From NCBI RefSeq assembly GCF_000719475.1, contig NZ_JOGO01000037.1, positions 1 to 56,934 of the forward strand: a DNA stretch of 56,934 bases. The letters are read 5' to 3'. A program made the position numbers and the translations under genes. Below, one piece after another: positions 1-26,434 of this stretch. Every line of letters begins with the position of its first letter. Position 1 is the first letter of the stretch. The DNA is from Streptomyces sp. NRRL F-5630. GTDB taxonomy: Bacteria; Actinomycetota; Actinomycetes; Streptomycetales; Streptomycetaceae. The notes beneath the pieces are model-generated. The model was not told the DNA's origin and did no database searches. It saw nothing but the letters and a program-made list of their open reading frames with translations.

Positions 1-17778
<17,778 letters not shown>

Positions 17779-18029
17779 GAGTACGACTCCCTAGATTTCC
17801 TGGATTCCCCGGAACTCCGGGCTCTCCATGAAAAGGAGCGGAGGAACTGGGTGAATACCTGTAGCCGAATGCGCCCGAATTCGAGTTCTGGCGGTATGCG
17901 AGCGGTGTTCCCCCGCCCTACGCTTTCACCCGGCGGATACGGCACCATCGGCGAACGCCGCCGTTACGCCCCGGGCGGCGGGGGGAATGTCCCGGCCGAC
18001 GCGGGAATGCCCCGGGCGCCGCGGCCTGC

Positions 18030-19181
18030 TCATTCGAGGTAGTCCTCCGGGCCGCCGTCCCGCACGGTGTCGAGGGTGAAGCAGTGGAATCCGCCGCCGA
18101 AGAGGCGCCGGTGCCGGTGGCGTACCGGCACGACGGTGAACTTCGCGTCCTCCAGGGTCCGGACCAGCTCCGGGCTCGCCTCGTTGACCAGTACGGTCTC
18201 CGGGTCGACGGACAGCACGTTCAGGTCGATGAAGGGGCTGGTCAGGATGAGGTCATCGTCGTCGTAGCGCGGGAAGTTGTTCCGCGTGGGGGTGGGGGCG
18301 ACGATCCGGTCCCAGCGGCGCAGGGCAGGCGGCAGGAACTCGACGACCGCCTCGGAGCGGACCAGCAGCAGACCGGGACGGAGGGCCAGCACCATGCTGT
18401 CGATGTGGCTGTCGCTCAGCCGGTGGACCCGGTGGACGCGGAAGCGGCCTTCGACGTGGCGCTCCAGCCAGGCGACACCGAGTGCGTGGTTCTCGGTCGA
18501 GACGTTCGCGATGATGTCCCGGCCGAGCCGCAGGCACTGGGCCGCGTCGAACATCATCTCCAGGCCCACGTCGTAGGGCGACGGCTGTGGTTCTCCGATG
18601 GGTTCGGTCGGTCCTCCGACGGTCGCCGAGCGCACGTAGGACAGGTCGAAGGACGCGTCCGTCATCAGCGGGCGGGGCATGACGGTCCAGCGGCAGCCGT
18701 GGCGGAAGTACTCCTGGAACAGCGGTTTGAGGAACTGGGTCTCGAAGTACCGGGAGCGGATCATCGGCGAGGTCTCGATGATCTCGTCGCCGAGGACGAG
18801 CGTGTTGTCGCGGATGTTCAGCGGCGGCACGACGGAGGCGGACCAGGCCGGGGTGGTGACCTCGGCGGTCGTGGCGGGCAGCGCGCGCGGGCGGTGGACG
18901 GTGACGCCGAGGCCCCGCAGGGTCTCGGCCAGCCCCTCCAGATCCTCGTTCAGCTCGTCGACGTAGCGCTGGGCCACCGGCTGCCGCTGCCGGTCGGACC
19001 GCTCCCCGCGTGCGGACAGCCGTGGGTAGTACCACTCGGAGCGGCCGGGGTTGTCCTGGGCGAGGTTGTCGTGGAAGAACAGGTCGAACGAGAGCTCCCG
19101 CTCGTGCGAGACGTAGTTCTCCGCCGATCCGACGACGACCTCACGCAGTCGCGACCACTCGTCAAAACTGTTCAGAAGCAT
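18030..19181 (-). CDS. Glycine/inosamine-type amidinotransferase
   Basis: This 383-residue protein belongs to the arginine:glycine amidinotransferase family (GATM, StrB1, CyrA). These enzymes move the amidino group of arginine to an amine acceptor through an amidino-cysteine intermediate. The triad is visible and well spaced: Asp212 in MMFDAAQC, His259 in DSHIDSM, Cys367 in GGGFHCFT. The RDN motif near 124-126 and the HID dyad also match. It starts at an ATG with only a weak ribosome site. It lies 251 bases upstream of the PKS on the same strand, which suggests cotranscription and a role in making a guanidine or amidine on the starter or on the finished polyketide. The acceptor cannot be read from sequence. 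StrB1-like function in an aminocyclitol pathway is unlikely because no aminocyclitol genes are present. Confidence 0.93.
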   Translation of the reverse strand: MLLNSFDEWSRLREVVVGSAENYVSHERELSFDLFFHDNLAQDNPGRSEWYYPRLSARGERSDRQRQPVAQRYVDELNEDLEGLAETLRGLGVTVHRPRALPATTAEVTTPAWSASVVPPLNIRDNTLVLGDEIIETSPMIRSRYFETQFLKPLFQEYFRHGCRWTVMPRPLMTDASFDLSYVRSATVGGPTEPIGEPQPSPYDVGLEMMFDAAQCLRLGRDIIANVSTENHALGVAWLERHVEGRFRVHRVHRLSDSHIDSMVLALRPGLLLVRSEAVVEFLPPALRRWDRIVAPTPTRNNFPRYDDDDLILTSPFIDLNVLSVDPETVLVNEASPELVRTLEDAKFTVVPVRHRHRRLFGGGFHCFTLDTVRDGGPEDYLE

Positions 19182-19447
19182 GCAGTGAACCGCCTACTCG
19201 TCGGGGGCCTGCCGTGAGCCACGCAGAGCACTCGCCATCCTCACCGGGCTCCGCCCCCCGCGGGCATCGGGGTGTTCCACCGTTACGGCACGGATTTCTT
19301 TTCCCGGTGAAGCAGCGGCGGTTTCACCGGAGAAGCGAAAGGCAATGACGGGAGAGCGGGTGGACATGTCCGCCGCCCGGCGGGTAGAAAGGCGCATGTC
19401 CTTTCCGGCTCTACCGAATTCGTTCTCTCGTGAGATGAGGAAGAGTC
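19182..19447. promoter_or_regulatory. Divergent promoter region between amidinotransferase/PKS and P450/thioesterase
   Basis: These 266 bases separate the minus-strand amidinotransferase from the plus-strand P450, so both arms of the cluster must be transcribed from here. GAGGAAGAG directly before the P450 ATG is its ribosome site. I see no confident -10/-35 boxes or long palindrome, and no cluster regulator gene lies next to it. Confidence 0.6.
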
Positions 19448-20653
19448 ATGGGTGACCCGTTGCACACCGTCTCCACATTGCCGTCCGCGCGGCGACCGGG
19501 CTGCCCCTTCGACCCTCCGGAGGAACTTCTCGAAGCCCAGAGCCACGGCCCTCTCAGCAGCTACACGTTCCCCGGGGGACACGTCGGCTATCTGGTCACG
19601 GGGTACGACCTGATCAGGTCGGTGCTGTCGGACCCGCGGTTCAGTTCACGACGGGATCTGATGCGTCATCCGACCGTCGACTACGGCGGCTTGAAGCTGC
19701 CGCCGGTACCGCCGGGCGAGTTCCTGCTCATGGACGACCCGCAGCACAGCCGCTACCGCAAGCCCCTGATGGGCAAGTTCACCGTGCGCCGGATGCGGCT
19801 GCTGACCGAGCGCGTGGAGGAGATCACCGCCGAGCACCTCGACGCGATGCGGGAGACGGGCCCTCCCGCAGATCTCGTGAGTGCCTTCGCCAAGCCCGTC
19901 CCGGCCAGGGTGATCTGCGAGTTGCTCGGTGTCCCGCCCGCCGAGCGAGCCTCGTTCGAGGCACAGTTCGAGTCGTTCATGGACGCCGAGGCGCGGGACG
20001 AGGACCAGGTCGCCGCCTACACCGCGACGCGAGAACGCCTCGGCGAACTGGTGGCCGCCAAACGCGCGCACCCCACCGACGACGTGCTCAGCGAACTCAC
20101 CGACAGCGACCTCACGGACGAGGAGCTGCTGGGGATGGCCCTGGTGCTGCTCGCGGCCGGCCTCGACACCACGGCGCACATGCTGGCACTCGGCACCTTC
20201 GCGCTGCTGCGCCACCCCGAGCAGCTCGCCGCCCTGCGTGACGATCCCGGCCTCACCGACCGGGCCGTGGAGGAGTTGCTGCGGTATCTCAGCGTCGGCA
20301 AGACGTTCATGCGCACAGCGCTGGAGGACGTCCGCCTCGGCGACCACACCGTCAAGGCCGGTTCGTCGCTCATCCTGTCCTACAACACCGCCAACCGGGA
20401 CCCCGCGCGCTTCACCGACCCGCACAAGCTCGACTTCCAGCGCCGGGAAGGCGGACATGTGGCCTTCGGACACGGCGTTCATCAGTGCCTGGGGCAGCAG
20501 TTGGCGCGGGTGGAGATGCGCGTCGGGTTCCTCGCACTGCTCCACCGTTTCCCCTCGCTGCGTCTCGCCGTACCGGCCGAGGAGATCGCCCTGCGCACGG
20601 AGCTGTCCGACATCCACGGGGTGAAAAGCCTTCCGGTCACGTGGGACGTGTGA
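19448..20653 (+). CDS. Cytochrome P450 (bacterial class I, PKS tailoring)
   Basis: The 401-residue protein has all P450 hallmarks: I-helix AGLDTT for oxygen activation, the ExxR motif as EELLR, and the haem loop FGHGVHQCLG with the thiolate ligand Cys347. It is a soluble monooxygenase that would need a ferredoxin and reductase; none is adjacent, but a set lies at 33.9-35.3 kb. The ATG is preceded by a strong GAGGAAGAG site. Its position, divergent from the amidinotransferase and ahead of a type II thioesterase, suggests a hydroxylation or epoxidation of the polyketide. Family-level assignment is firm; the substrate is inference. Confidence 0.95.
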   Translation: MGDPLHTVSTLPSARRPGCPFDPPEELLEAQSHGPLSSYTFPGGHVGYLVTGYDLIRSVLSDPRFSSRRDLMRHPTVDYGGLKLPPVPPGEFLLMDDPQHSRYRKPLMGKFTVRRMRLLTERVEEITAEHLDAMRETGPPADLVSAFAKPVPARVICELLGVPPAERASFEAQFESFMDAEARDEDQVAAYTATRERLGELVAAKRAHPTDDVLSELTDSDLTDEELLGMALVLLAAGLDTTAHMLALGTFALLRHPEQLAALRDDPGLTDRAVEELLRYLSVGKTFMRTALEDVRLGDHTVKAGSSLILSYNTANRDPARFTDPHKLDFQRREGGHVAFGHGVHQCLGQQLARVEMRVGFLALLHRFPSLRLAVPAEEIALRTELSDIHGVKSLPVTWDV

Positions 20654-20828
20654 GAAACAGGGACGTGGCGAAAGCCTGGCGCCGAGCAGGGGCCGGGAGT
20701 CGGGCCGGGACCTGAGGCGCGCCCTGGCGGCTTGTAACGGCGGCACGCACGGATGCCGTGCCCCACCGGACTCGGAAGGGTCGGGCCGAGACCACGATCC
20801 CCACCGAATCGAAGGGAGCCGCTCCCCC

Positions 20829-21611
20829 ATGGCACGACCCCTTCCGTTACGGAACACGTGGTTCCGTACGTTCCACGCGCGTCCGGACGCCCGCGTCACT
20901 CTGGCGTGCCTGCCCTACGCCGGAGGCTCCGCGAGCGCCTTCCTCTCACTGTCGGAGCGGCTGCCTCCTTGGATCGAGGTGTTCGCCGCGCAGTACCCGG
21001 GCCGCCAGGACCGCATCCGGGAGCCCTGTCTCTCCACCGTTCCGGAGCTCGCCCAAGGCGCGTTCGAGGAGTTGCGAGCACTCGTCGCGCTGCGCCCGTG
21101 TGCCCTCTTCGGACACAGCATGGGCGCTGCCGTCGCCTTCGAACTGACACGCCTGCTCGAACGCGACGGTCCCTCCGCTCCCCGGGCCCTCTTCGTCTCC
21201 GGACGGCGAGCGCCCTCCATCAGCGGAGACCGCGGCATCCGTTTCCGGGACGACGCGGGCCTCGTGGACGAACTCCGGAAGCTGGAAGGCACGGACAGCC
21301 GTGTCCTTGACGAGCCCGAACTGCTCCGGCTCATCCTGCCGACGGTGCGCGCCGACTACGGTGCCGCGGAGACCTACCGCACCGGACCGGACGCCATGGT
21401 GGGCAGCCCCCTCGTCGCGCTCACGGGGGACCGAGATCACCATGTCGCGCTCGGCGAGGCGGCTTCATGGAGAGAGCACACCACTGGCGCTTTCGAGCTG
21501 AAAGTCTTCCCGGGCGGTCACTTCTTCCTGGCCGACAACGAACCCGAGATCGCCTCGCTCGTCACCGATACGCTACGCGCCCACACCCGCCCGGAATCTG
21601 TCGCGGAGTGA
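20829..21611 (+). CDS. Type II thioesterase (editing)
   Basis: A 260-residue alpha/beta hydrolase of the stand-alone thioesterase type that removes aberrant acyl groups from PKS or NRPS carrier domains. The nucleophile is in FGHSMGAA (Ser97), the acid in LTGDRDHHV and the His in FPGGHFFL; the N-terminal LPYAGGSAS is typical of the family. AGGGAG precedes the ATG. It lies 175 bases after the P450 on the same strand, probably in the same transcript, and marks the end of the cluster on this side. Confidence 0.95.
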   Translation: MARPLPLRNTWFRTFHARPDARVTLACLPYAGGSASAFLSLSERLPPWIEVFAAQYPGRQDRIREPCLSTVPELAQGAFEELRALVALRPCALFGHSMGAAVAFELTRLLERDGPSAPRALFVSGRRAPSISGDRGIRFRDDAGLVDELRKLEGTDSRVLDEPELLRLILPTVRADYGAAETYRTGPDAMVGSPLVALTGDRDHHVALGEAASWREHTTGAFELKVFPGGHFFLADNEPEIASLVTDTLRAHTRPESVAE

Positions 21612-22030
21612 CGCGGGAGGGAGCCCGACGGAAGGACGGCGCTTCCCGAACCATGGAGCCACCGCCCGCCCCCTCTCACACCGCGACGGCGGTGACCAGC
21701 TTGGCCCGCCACCAGCGGCCATCCAGAGGGGGCGCCGGCCTGTGCCAAGGTCAGCAGCTATCTGCGTCCCCGGCCGTTTGATCGTTTCTTGCGCCCGGCG
21801 TGACGCCGGTCGAAGTGCGGGGAGCATCGGCAGGCTTACGCGGGGCGCCGGTTCCGGGCGCGCTCGGCCGCCTGGCGGTGCCGGGCTCCGAGACCCGGCA
21901 TACCCTACGTGGGCGGGAGCCGGGGGCATCCGCATCCCGAAGCCCCGAGATTACGCCGAAAGCCGCGCGTCTCACAGCGTCACCGCACGCCGTGGCCACT
22001 TGGTCATCCGGCGCGCCAGTGCCCTGTCTG
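21612..22030. other. Intergenic, no supported gene
   Basis: About 420 bases between two genes that converge. ORFs here lack ribosome sites and recognisable protein sequence. I see no terminator-quality hairpin or repeat. It forms the likely right boundary of the polyketide cluster. Confidence 0.5.
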
Positions 22031-22831
22031 TCAGGCGCCGGCCGCCGCGGCGTACTCCTCCACGCGAGCGCGCACCCAGGTGAGGAACGCCCGGACCTGC
22101 GGGCCGGGCAGGGACAGCGCGGCGGAGCGAGGACGTTCGAAGCTGCGGACCGCGGCCTCGATCAGTGGACGGAAATCCTCCTCGGCGGCGGCTACCTGAC
22201 CGGCCGCGTCGCGTTTGGCGAGCCAGCGCCCGGTGCGGCAGTACACCACGGAGCGGCAGCCGTTGAGGACCCGGTTGTCGGCAAGATGCCCCTCGCCGTC
22301 GCCGTGCTCGCGCACCGAGGCCCGGATCGCGGCGTACAGGTCGCTCGCCGGAGGCGCCGCGATCACCTCCGATGCGGGCGGCCCGTACAACGCGATGCCG
22401 TCCTGATGGGCCACGGAGCGGTCGATGACGTACCAGAATGACGGTGTCCCGGCCGTGTCGAAGGCGGCCCGGCCGGGCAGCTGAGAGCCCGTGTTGAGAT
22501 CCAGCAGGAACCCGGCCTCCCCGGAGGGGGTACAAGCGAAGTCCGCCGGGTAGACGACCAGTTCCAGTCCCGTCGCCGGGCACGGCAGCCGCCGGTGATC
22601 GAGGACGTCCGCCAGTTCCCGCAGGACCTTGGTGTCAGGCGAGCCCTCTACCACGACCGTGACGTCGATGTCGCTGCGGCCGTTCCGGTAGTCGCCGAGA
22701 GCGAGGGAACCGACCGCGACCACTCCGGTCAGACGGGGGCCGCACACCGCACGCGTACGGCGTACGAGCTCCCTCAGGTAAGGCCGCACCTCGGCAGGAA
22801 CGGCACGAGACAACTCACTCTCCGCGCCCAT
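22031..22831 (-). CDS. Aminoglycoside adenylyltransferase-like nucleotidyltransferase
   Basis: The N-terminal nucleotidyltransferase motif GSLALGDYRNGRSDID has the spaced Ser and two Asp that bind metal and nucleotide. The C-terminal helical part with LNGCRSVVYCRTGRWLAK matches the DUF4111-type domain of ANT(3'')/ANT(9)-like enzymes, which adenylate streptomycin or spectinomycin. Length (266 residues from the chosen ATG) suits that family. The start is uncertain: in-frame ATGs also exist at 22849 and 22882, and none has a good ribosome site. Whether it confers resistance is unknown. It points toward the PKS side and ends more than 400 bases from the thioesterase gene, so cluster membership is doubtful. 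Confidence 0.8.
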   Translation of the reverse strand: MGAESELSRAVPAEVRPYLRELVRRTRAVCGPRLTGVVAVGSLALGDYRNGRSDIDVTVVVEGSPDTKVLRELADVLDHRRLPCPATGLELVVYPADFACTPSGEAGFLLDLNTGSQLPGRAAFDTAGTPSFWYVIDRSVAHQDGIALYGPPASEVIAAPPASDLYAAIRASVREHGDGEGHLADNRVLNGCRSVVYCRTGRWLAKRDAAGQVAAAEEDFRPLIEAAVRSFERPRSAALSLPGPQVRAFLTWVRARVEEYAAAAGA

Positions 22832-23172
22832 CGGGCCAGTATGGGGCATCACCGAGAGCGGCCCGACAGGTTTCGACGGCAATGCGCGCTCCGCCCCGCC
22901 ACCTCAGCGTGGCACTGTCCGTCACCAGCGCCGAAAGGAACAGTCGCGTTGAACCTCACGGCGCCACCATGCCCGGGGCCCCACAGCACAAGGCGCGACA
23001 CGTGTCCGGCCATGGCGCGGTCCAGTCACGACAGGACGCGGCGGTGACAGCCACCCGCCCAGCGGCACGTGCCCCCGGGAGCGAGCAGGCCGGTCCGATG
23101 CGAGGCCACCTCGGGGACGGCGCCAAGCAGCGGCCCCGGCGGCCCCGCGGCTCCGCCCGGCCCGGCTGTGGG

Positions 23173-24111
23173 TCAGGCGTGCTCGGCCAGGAAGGCCGTC
23201 AGCGCGGCGATGACAGCCTCGGGCTGCTCTTCGGGGATGTAGTGGCCGGCGTCGGGCACGACGACGCGGGTGGTGTGGTCGGCCCAGGGACTGAGGGACG
23301 CGGCCATGTCCGGGATGGAGCCGTGACTGCTGGAGATCCCGAGGATCGGCACCGTCAAGCGCCGGTCCTCCAGCGCCTCGCGGTTTTTGCGCGCCGACTC
23401 CCCCGCCTCCCGGTAGTACGCGAGGGTGGAGCGCAGGCCGTCGTCGGCGGCGACGGCCGCCGCGAAGAGATCGAGGTCGGCCTCATCGAACACGTCGGGC
23501 CTCAGCGCCTTCGTCCCCAGGAACCAGCCGACATACGCGCGTTCGCGACCGGCGAGCAGCGTCTCGGGCAGGCCGGACAGCACGTGGAACGCGAAGTGCC
23601 AGGTCTTCCACGCCCGCTCCGGGTCGGTGGGGATCGTCTCCGGGAGCGTGATGCCGGGGATGCCCGCGTCGAGCAGGGCGACCCCGCGCAGGCTGTCCTC
23701 GACGCGGAGGGCGAGGGAGAAGGCGACCCAGGCCCCGATGTCGTGGGCGGCGACGAAGTACGTGGAAACGCCGAGTGCCCGCACGGCGGCGTGGACGTGC
23801 GCGGCGAGGGTGTGCGTGTCGTAGCCGTGCTCCGGACGCTCGGAGTGGCCCTGTCCCGGCAGGTCGACGGCGATGACACGGTACTGGTCGGCGAGGCCGG
23901 GCATCACCTTTCGCCAGGCCCACCAGGTCTGCGGGAATCCGGCGAGCATGACGACGACCGGGCCGTCCGGCCGGCCGCCTTCGACCGTGTGGAGACGGAC
24001 TCCGTCCGCGTCGACCCAGCGGTGAGTGAAGCCGGGCAGATGCTGGAGGGGCAGGTCACGGACGGGATTGTTCTCGGAGAGGTGCGGGGTGCTGGTGGTC
24101 GGCTCGGTCAC
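23173..24111 (-). CDS. Alpha/beta hydrolase, epoxide hydrolase/dehalogenase-like
   Basis: A 312-residue hydrolase with an Asp nucleophile in AAHDIGAW (Asp124), the pattern of epoxide hydrolases and haloalkane dehalogenases rather than Ser hydrolases. The oxyanion motif is AGFPQTW in place of HGFPxxW. The catalytic His is in VPDAGHYIPEE near the C-terminus. It starts at a GTG with GGAGG six bases upstream. It is divergent from a TetR gene with a perfect operator in the shared promoter, so it is probably the repressed target. The substrate is unknown. Confidence 0.88.
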   Translation of the reverse strand: MTEPTTSTPHLSENNPVRDLPLQHLPGFTHRWVDADGVRLHTVEGGRPDGPVVVMLAGFPQTWWAWRKVMPGLADQYRVIAVDLPGQGHSERPEHGYDTHTLAAHVHAAVRALGVSTYFVAAHDIGAWVAFSLALRVEDSLRGVALLDAGIPGITLPETIPTDPERAWKTWHFAFHVLSGLPETLLAGRERAYVGWFLGTKALRPDVFDEADLDLFAAAVAADDGLRSTLAYYREAGESARKNREALEDRRLTVPILGISSSHGSIPDMAASLSPWADHTTRVVVPDAGHYIPEEQPEAVIAALTAFLAEHA

Positions 24112-24285
24112 GGGGATCCTCCATCGGTGTCAAGGGTCAGGCGGCGGTGGGCGGGCCTGGCGCGGCTGAGGGCGAGTAGCGCGGCGCGGCGGGCCGCAGC
24201 GAACGGGTTCCGGCCCCGCGCGGCAGCTTCCGCACGTCACGACGTGTACGGGGCCTGCGGTCCTGGCCACACGGGAAGACTACAC

Positions 24286-24309
24286 ATCTTGAACTGATTA
24301 GTTCAAGAT
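24286..24309. promoter_or_regulatory. Perfect inverted repeat, probable TetR operator
   Basis: ATCTTGAACT (24286-24295) and AGTTCAAGAT (24300-24309) are perfect complements separated by GATT. The site is between the divergent hydrolase and TetR genes, 57 bases before the TetR ATG. Size and position fit autoregulation plus repression of the hydrolase. Confidence 0.85.
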
Positions 24310-24365
24310 AGGATGGTGCGCAGCACAGTCCGGACCCTCGACGCATCGGCAGGAAGCGCTCCCCC

Positions 24366-24950
24366 ATGGCAGGCAAGAAGCAGTTCGACATGGACGCGGC
24401 GCTCGACGCCGCGATGATCCAGTTCTGGCGCGACGGCTACGCCGACACGTCCTTGGACGACCTGTCCCGGGCGACCGGCCTGAACCGCAGTTCCATCTAC
24501 TCCTCCCTCGGCGACAAGGACCGGCTCTTCCTGCGCTGCCTGAGCCGGTACGCCGCGCGGTACGGCGAGAAATACGACGCTGCCCTGGCGGACGCGGCCT
24601 CGCAACCGGTCGCCGCCGTCCGCGCCTTCTTCGACGTCACCCTCACGCGCATCGCCGATCCCGACCTGCCCGACGGCTGCCTGATCGCCCAGTCGGCCAT
24701 GACCAGCCCCGTGCTGAGCGCGGACCTCGCGGCCTACGCCAAGGAGGCGCTCGCCTCCCAGCGCGGACGCCTGTACGCCGCGCTGAAGGCCGCCCGGGTC
24801 CCCGACCGCGCCGCCGAGGACTTCGCCCTCCACGCGGCGGCCGTGAACCAGTCGCTCGCCGTCATGAGCAGGGCCGGGGCGAGCCCGGCACAGCTCCTGG
24901 CCGTGGTGGGTGTGACCGTCGACGCCCTCGCGCACACGCTGCGCGCATGA
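24366..24950 (+). CDS. TetR-family transcriptional regulator
   Basis: The 194-residue protein has an N-terminal TetR helix-turn-helix (TSLDDLSRATGLNRSSIYSSLGDK, about residues 28-51) and a C-terminal ligand-binding helical domain with the PDGCLIAQ segment seen in YcdC/AcrR-like members. AGGAAG lies upstream of the ATG. It likely binds the palindrome at 24286-24309 and controls the divergent epoxide-hydrolase-like gene. The ligand is unknown. Confidence 0.93.
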   Translation: MAGKKQFDMDAALDAAMIQFWRDGYADTSLDDLSRATGLNRSSIYSSLGDKDRLFLRCLSRYAARYGEKYDAALADAASQPVAAVRAFFDVTLTRIADPDLPDGCLIAQSAMTSPVLSADLAAYAKEALASQRGRLYAALKAARVPDRAAEDFALHAAAVNQSLAVMSRAGASPAQLLAVVGVTVDALAHTLRA

Positions 24951-25169
24951 CGCCTCCGGCCCGTTCGCCCGGCCTGCACTGAGCAGCGAGCCGAGCGCGA
25001 GGGGTGGGGCGGCGGCCGCCCCCGGATGGTGGGCGGGCCGCTCCCGGGCGGCGCCTGGGCCGCCCCCGGCGGCGGCGCCTGACGGAGAGAGCACCACCGC
25101 CCCCGCCACGGTCGCCGCGACCGGCGGGTGCTCTCGCTGGGCGCGCGCCGGGGGCGCCGCGCCCTCGTG

Positions 25170-25365
25170 GCCTCTCGATGGCTTCCTCCGTGACGATCGG
25201 GTTGGCCGTCTGTCGCTCCGCGGTCTTCTGCGTCGGCGGGAGCGACAGGACGAGCAGGTTGCCGTCCGGCCGCCGGACGACGCCGACGTCGTTCGCCACC
25301 CAGCCCTCGACCCCCGAGCCAGCCGCCTTCGGCGCGCACCACTCGTTCTCCCGAATCTGGAAGTC
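25170..25365 (-). pseudogene. Remnant of a class A beta-lactamase-like C-terminus
   Basis: On the minus strand a frame reads KAAGSG, then NDVGVVRRPDG, then LLVLSL and NPIVTEEAI. This follows the order of the class A beta-lactamase C-terminus: the KTG-type box, the NDI(G/A)VVWPP strand and the final helix. No N-terminal half with the SxxK motif is present, and downstream the frame becomes low-complexity Arg/Pro/Gly. The surrounding 540 bases (24951-25492) hold no other supported gene. I read it as a decayed fragment; the match is by motif recognition only. Confidence 0.5.
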
Positions 25366-25492
25366 GGCCGCGAGACAACACCACATGGAGACCCCGGCGG
25401 GTTTCGCCTTCGGGCGCCACCCACTGGCCAAGGGCCCCGAGCTCGGCTTGACTTGCTCGAAAAGGGCAAGGGTCATGTGAAGGGACACGGGC

Positions 25493-26434
25493 GTGCGCGC
25501 ACGGGGCATCAACTACGACACGGGGTTCCTCCCAGGGGAGCAACTGTCCCGCAAGAGCTTCACCTCGGAGACGGTCCGGCACGACATGGCGGTGATCTCA
25601 GGAGATCTCCACTGTGACGCCGTTCGTATCTCCGGACGGGAGCCTGAACGGTTGAGCATCGCCTCCAGACACGCCGCGGATGCCGGCCTTGAGGTCTGGT
25701 TCGCTCCCTTCCCCGTGGACCTTCCCCCCGACGCGTTGCTCCCGTTCTTCGCCGACTGCGCCGCTCGGGCCGAAGCCGTACGGGAGACCGGCGCCGATGT
25801 GGTGTTCGTCGCCGGCTGCGAGATCAGTGCGTTCTGCGTCGGTTTCATCCCGGGCGACACCTATGGCGAACGCCTGCGGGCCATGGCCGACGCCGACATG
25901 GCGTGGTGGTCCTCCCTCGGGCCGATGCAGGAACGCTTCAACGACTTCCTCGCCCAGGTCGCCGCGACCGTCCGCACGCGCTTCGGCGGACAGGTCACCT
26001 ACGCCTCGGCTCCCTGGGAGTTCGTCGACTGGAGGGCGTTCGACCTCGTGGGCATCGATGCCTACCGGGCCGCCTACAACGCCGACAGCTTCCGCGACGA
26101 GCTGCGGGGGCACCTCGCCCACGGCAAGCCCGTCGCGGTGACCGAATACGGAACCTGCGCGTACCAGGGCGCGGGAGAACGTGGCGGAATGGCCTGGCAG
26201 GTGCCGCACGGCGCGGTCCCGGACGAGGACGAGCAGGTGCGCTACCTCACCGAATTGCTGGACATCTTCGAGGAGGAAGGCGTGGATACCGCGCTCTGGT
26301 TCACCTTCGCCGGTTACAGCAGGCCCGGGGAGCAGGACCTCGGCTCCTACGGCGTGGTCCGGATGCTCGACGAGAGGCGTTGGGAGCCGAAGAAGGTCTT
26401 CCACATGATGGCCGCCCGATACCGACGCGGCTGA
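25493..26434 (+). CDS. TIM-barrel glycoside-hydrolase-like protein
   Basis: The 313-residue protein looks like a clan GH-A (beta/alpha)8 barrel. It begins MRARGINYDTG, has a Glu at the end of the expected fourth strand (VFVAGCEIS) and another at the seventh (PVAVTEYGTC), the usual acid/base and nucleophile positions. LVGIDAYRAAYN and ALWFTFAGY fit strands six and eight. It starts at GTG with AGGGA upstream. There is no signal peptide, so it should be cytosolic. Related Streptomyces proteins are often labelled hypothetical or abortive-infection, which the sequence does not support. Substrate unknown. Confidence 0.7.
   Translation: MRARGINYDTGFLPGEQLSRKSFTSETVRHDMAVISGDLHCDAVRISGREPERLSIASRHAADAGLEVWFAPFPVDLPPDALLPFFADCAARAEAVRETGADVVFVAGCEISAFCVGFIPGDTYGERLRAMADADMAWWSSLGPMQERFNDFLAQVAATVRTRFGGQVTYASAPWEFVDWRAFDLVGIDAYRAAYNADSFRDELRGHLAHGKPVAVTEYGTCAYQGAGERGGMAWQVPHGAVPDEDEQVRYLTELLDIFEEEGVDTALWFTFAGYSRPGEQDLGSYGVVRMLDERRWEPKKVFHMMAARYRRG

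Noticed and set aside
18030..22831. Aminocyclitol (streptomycin-like) cluster suggested by amidinotransferase plus ANT-like enzyme
   Set aside because: No inositol dehydrogenase, aminotransferase, glycosyltransferase or dTDP-sugar genes occur in the window; the PKS context explains the amidinotransferase better.
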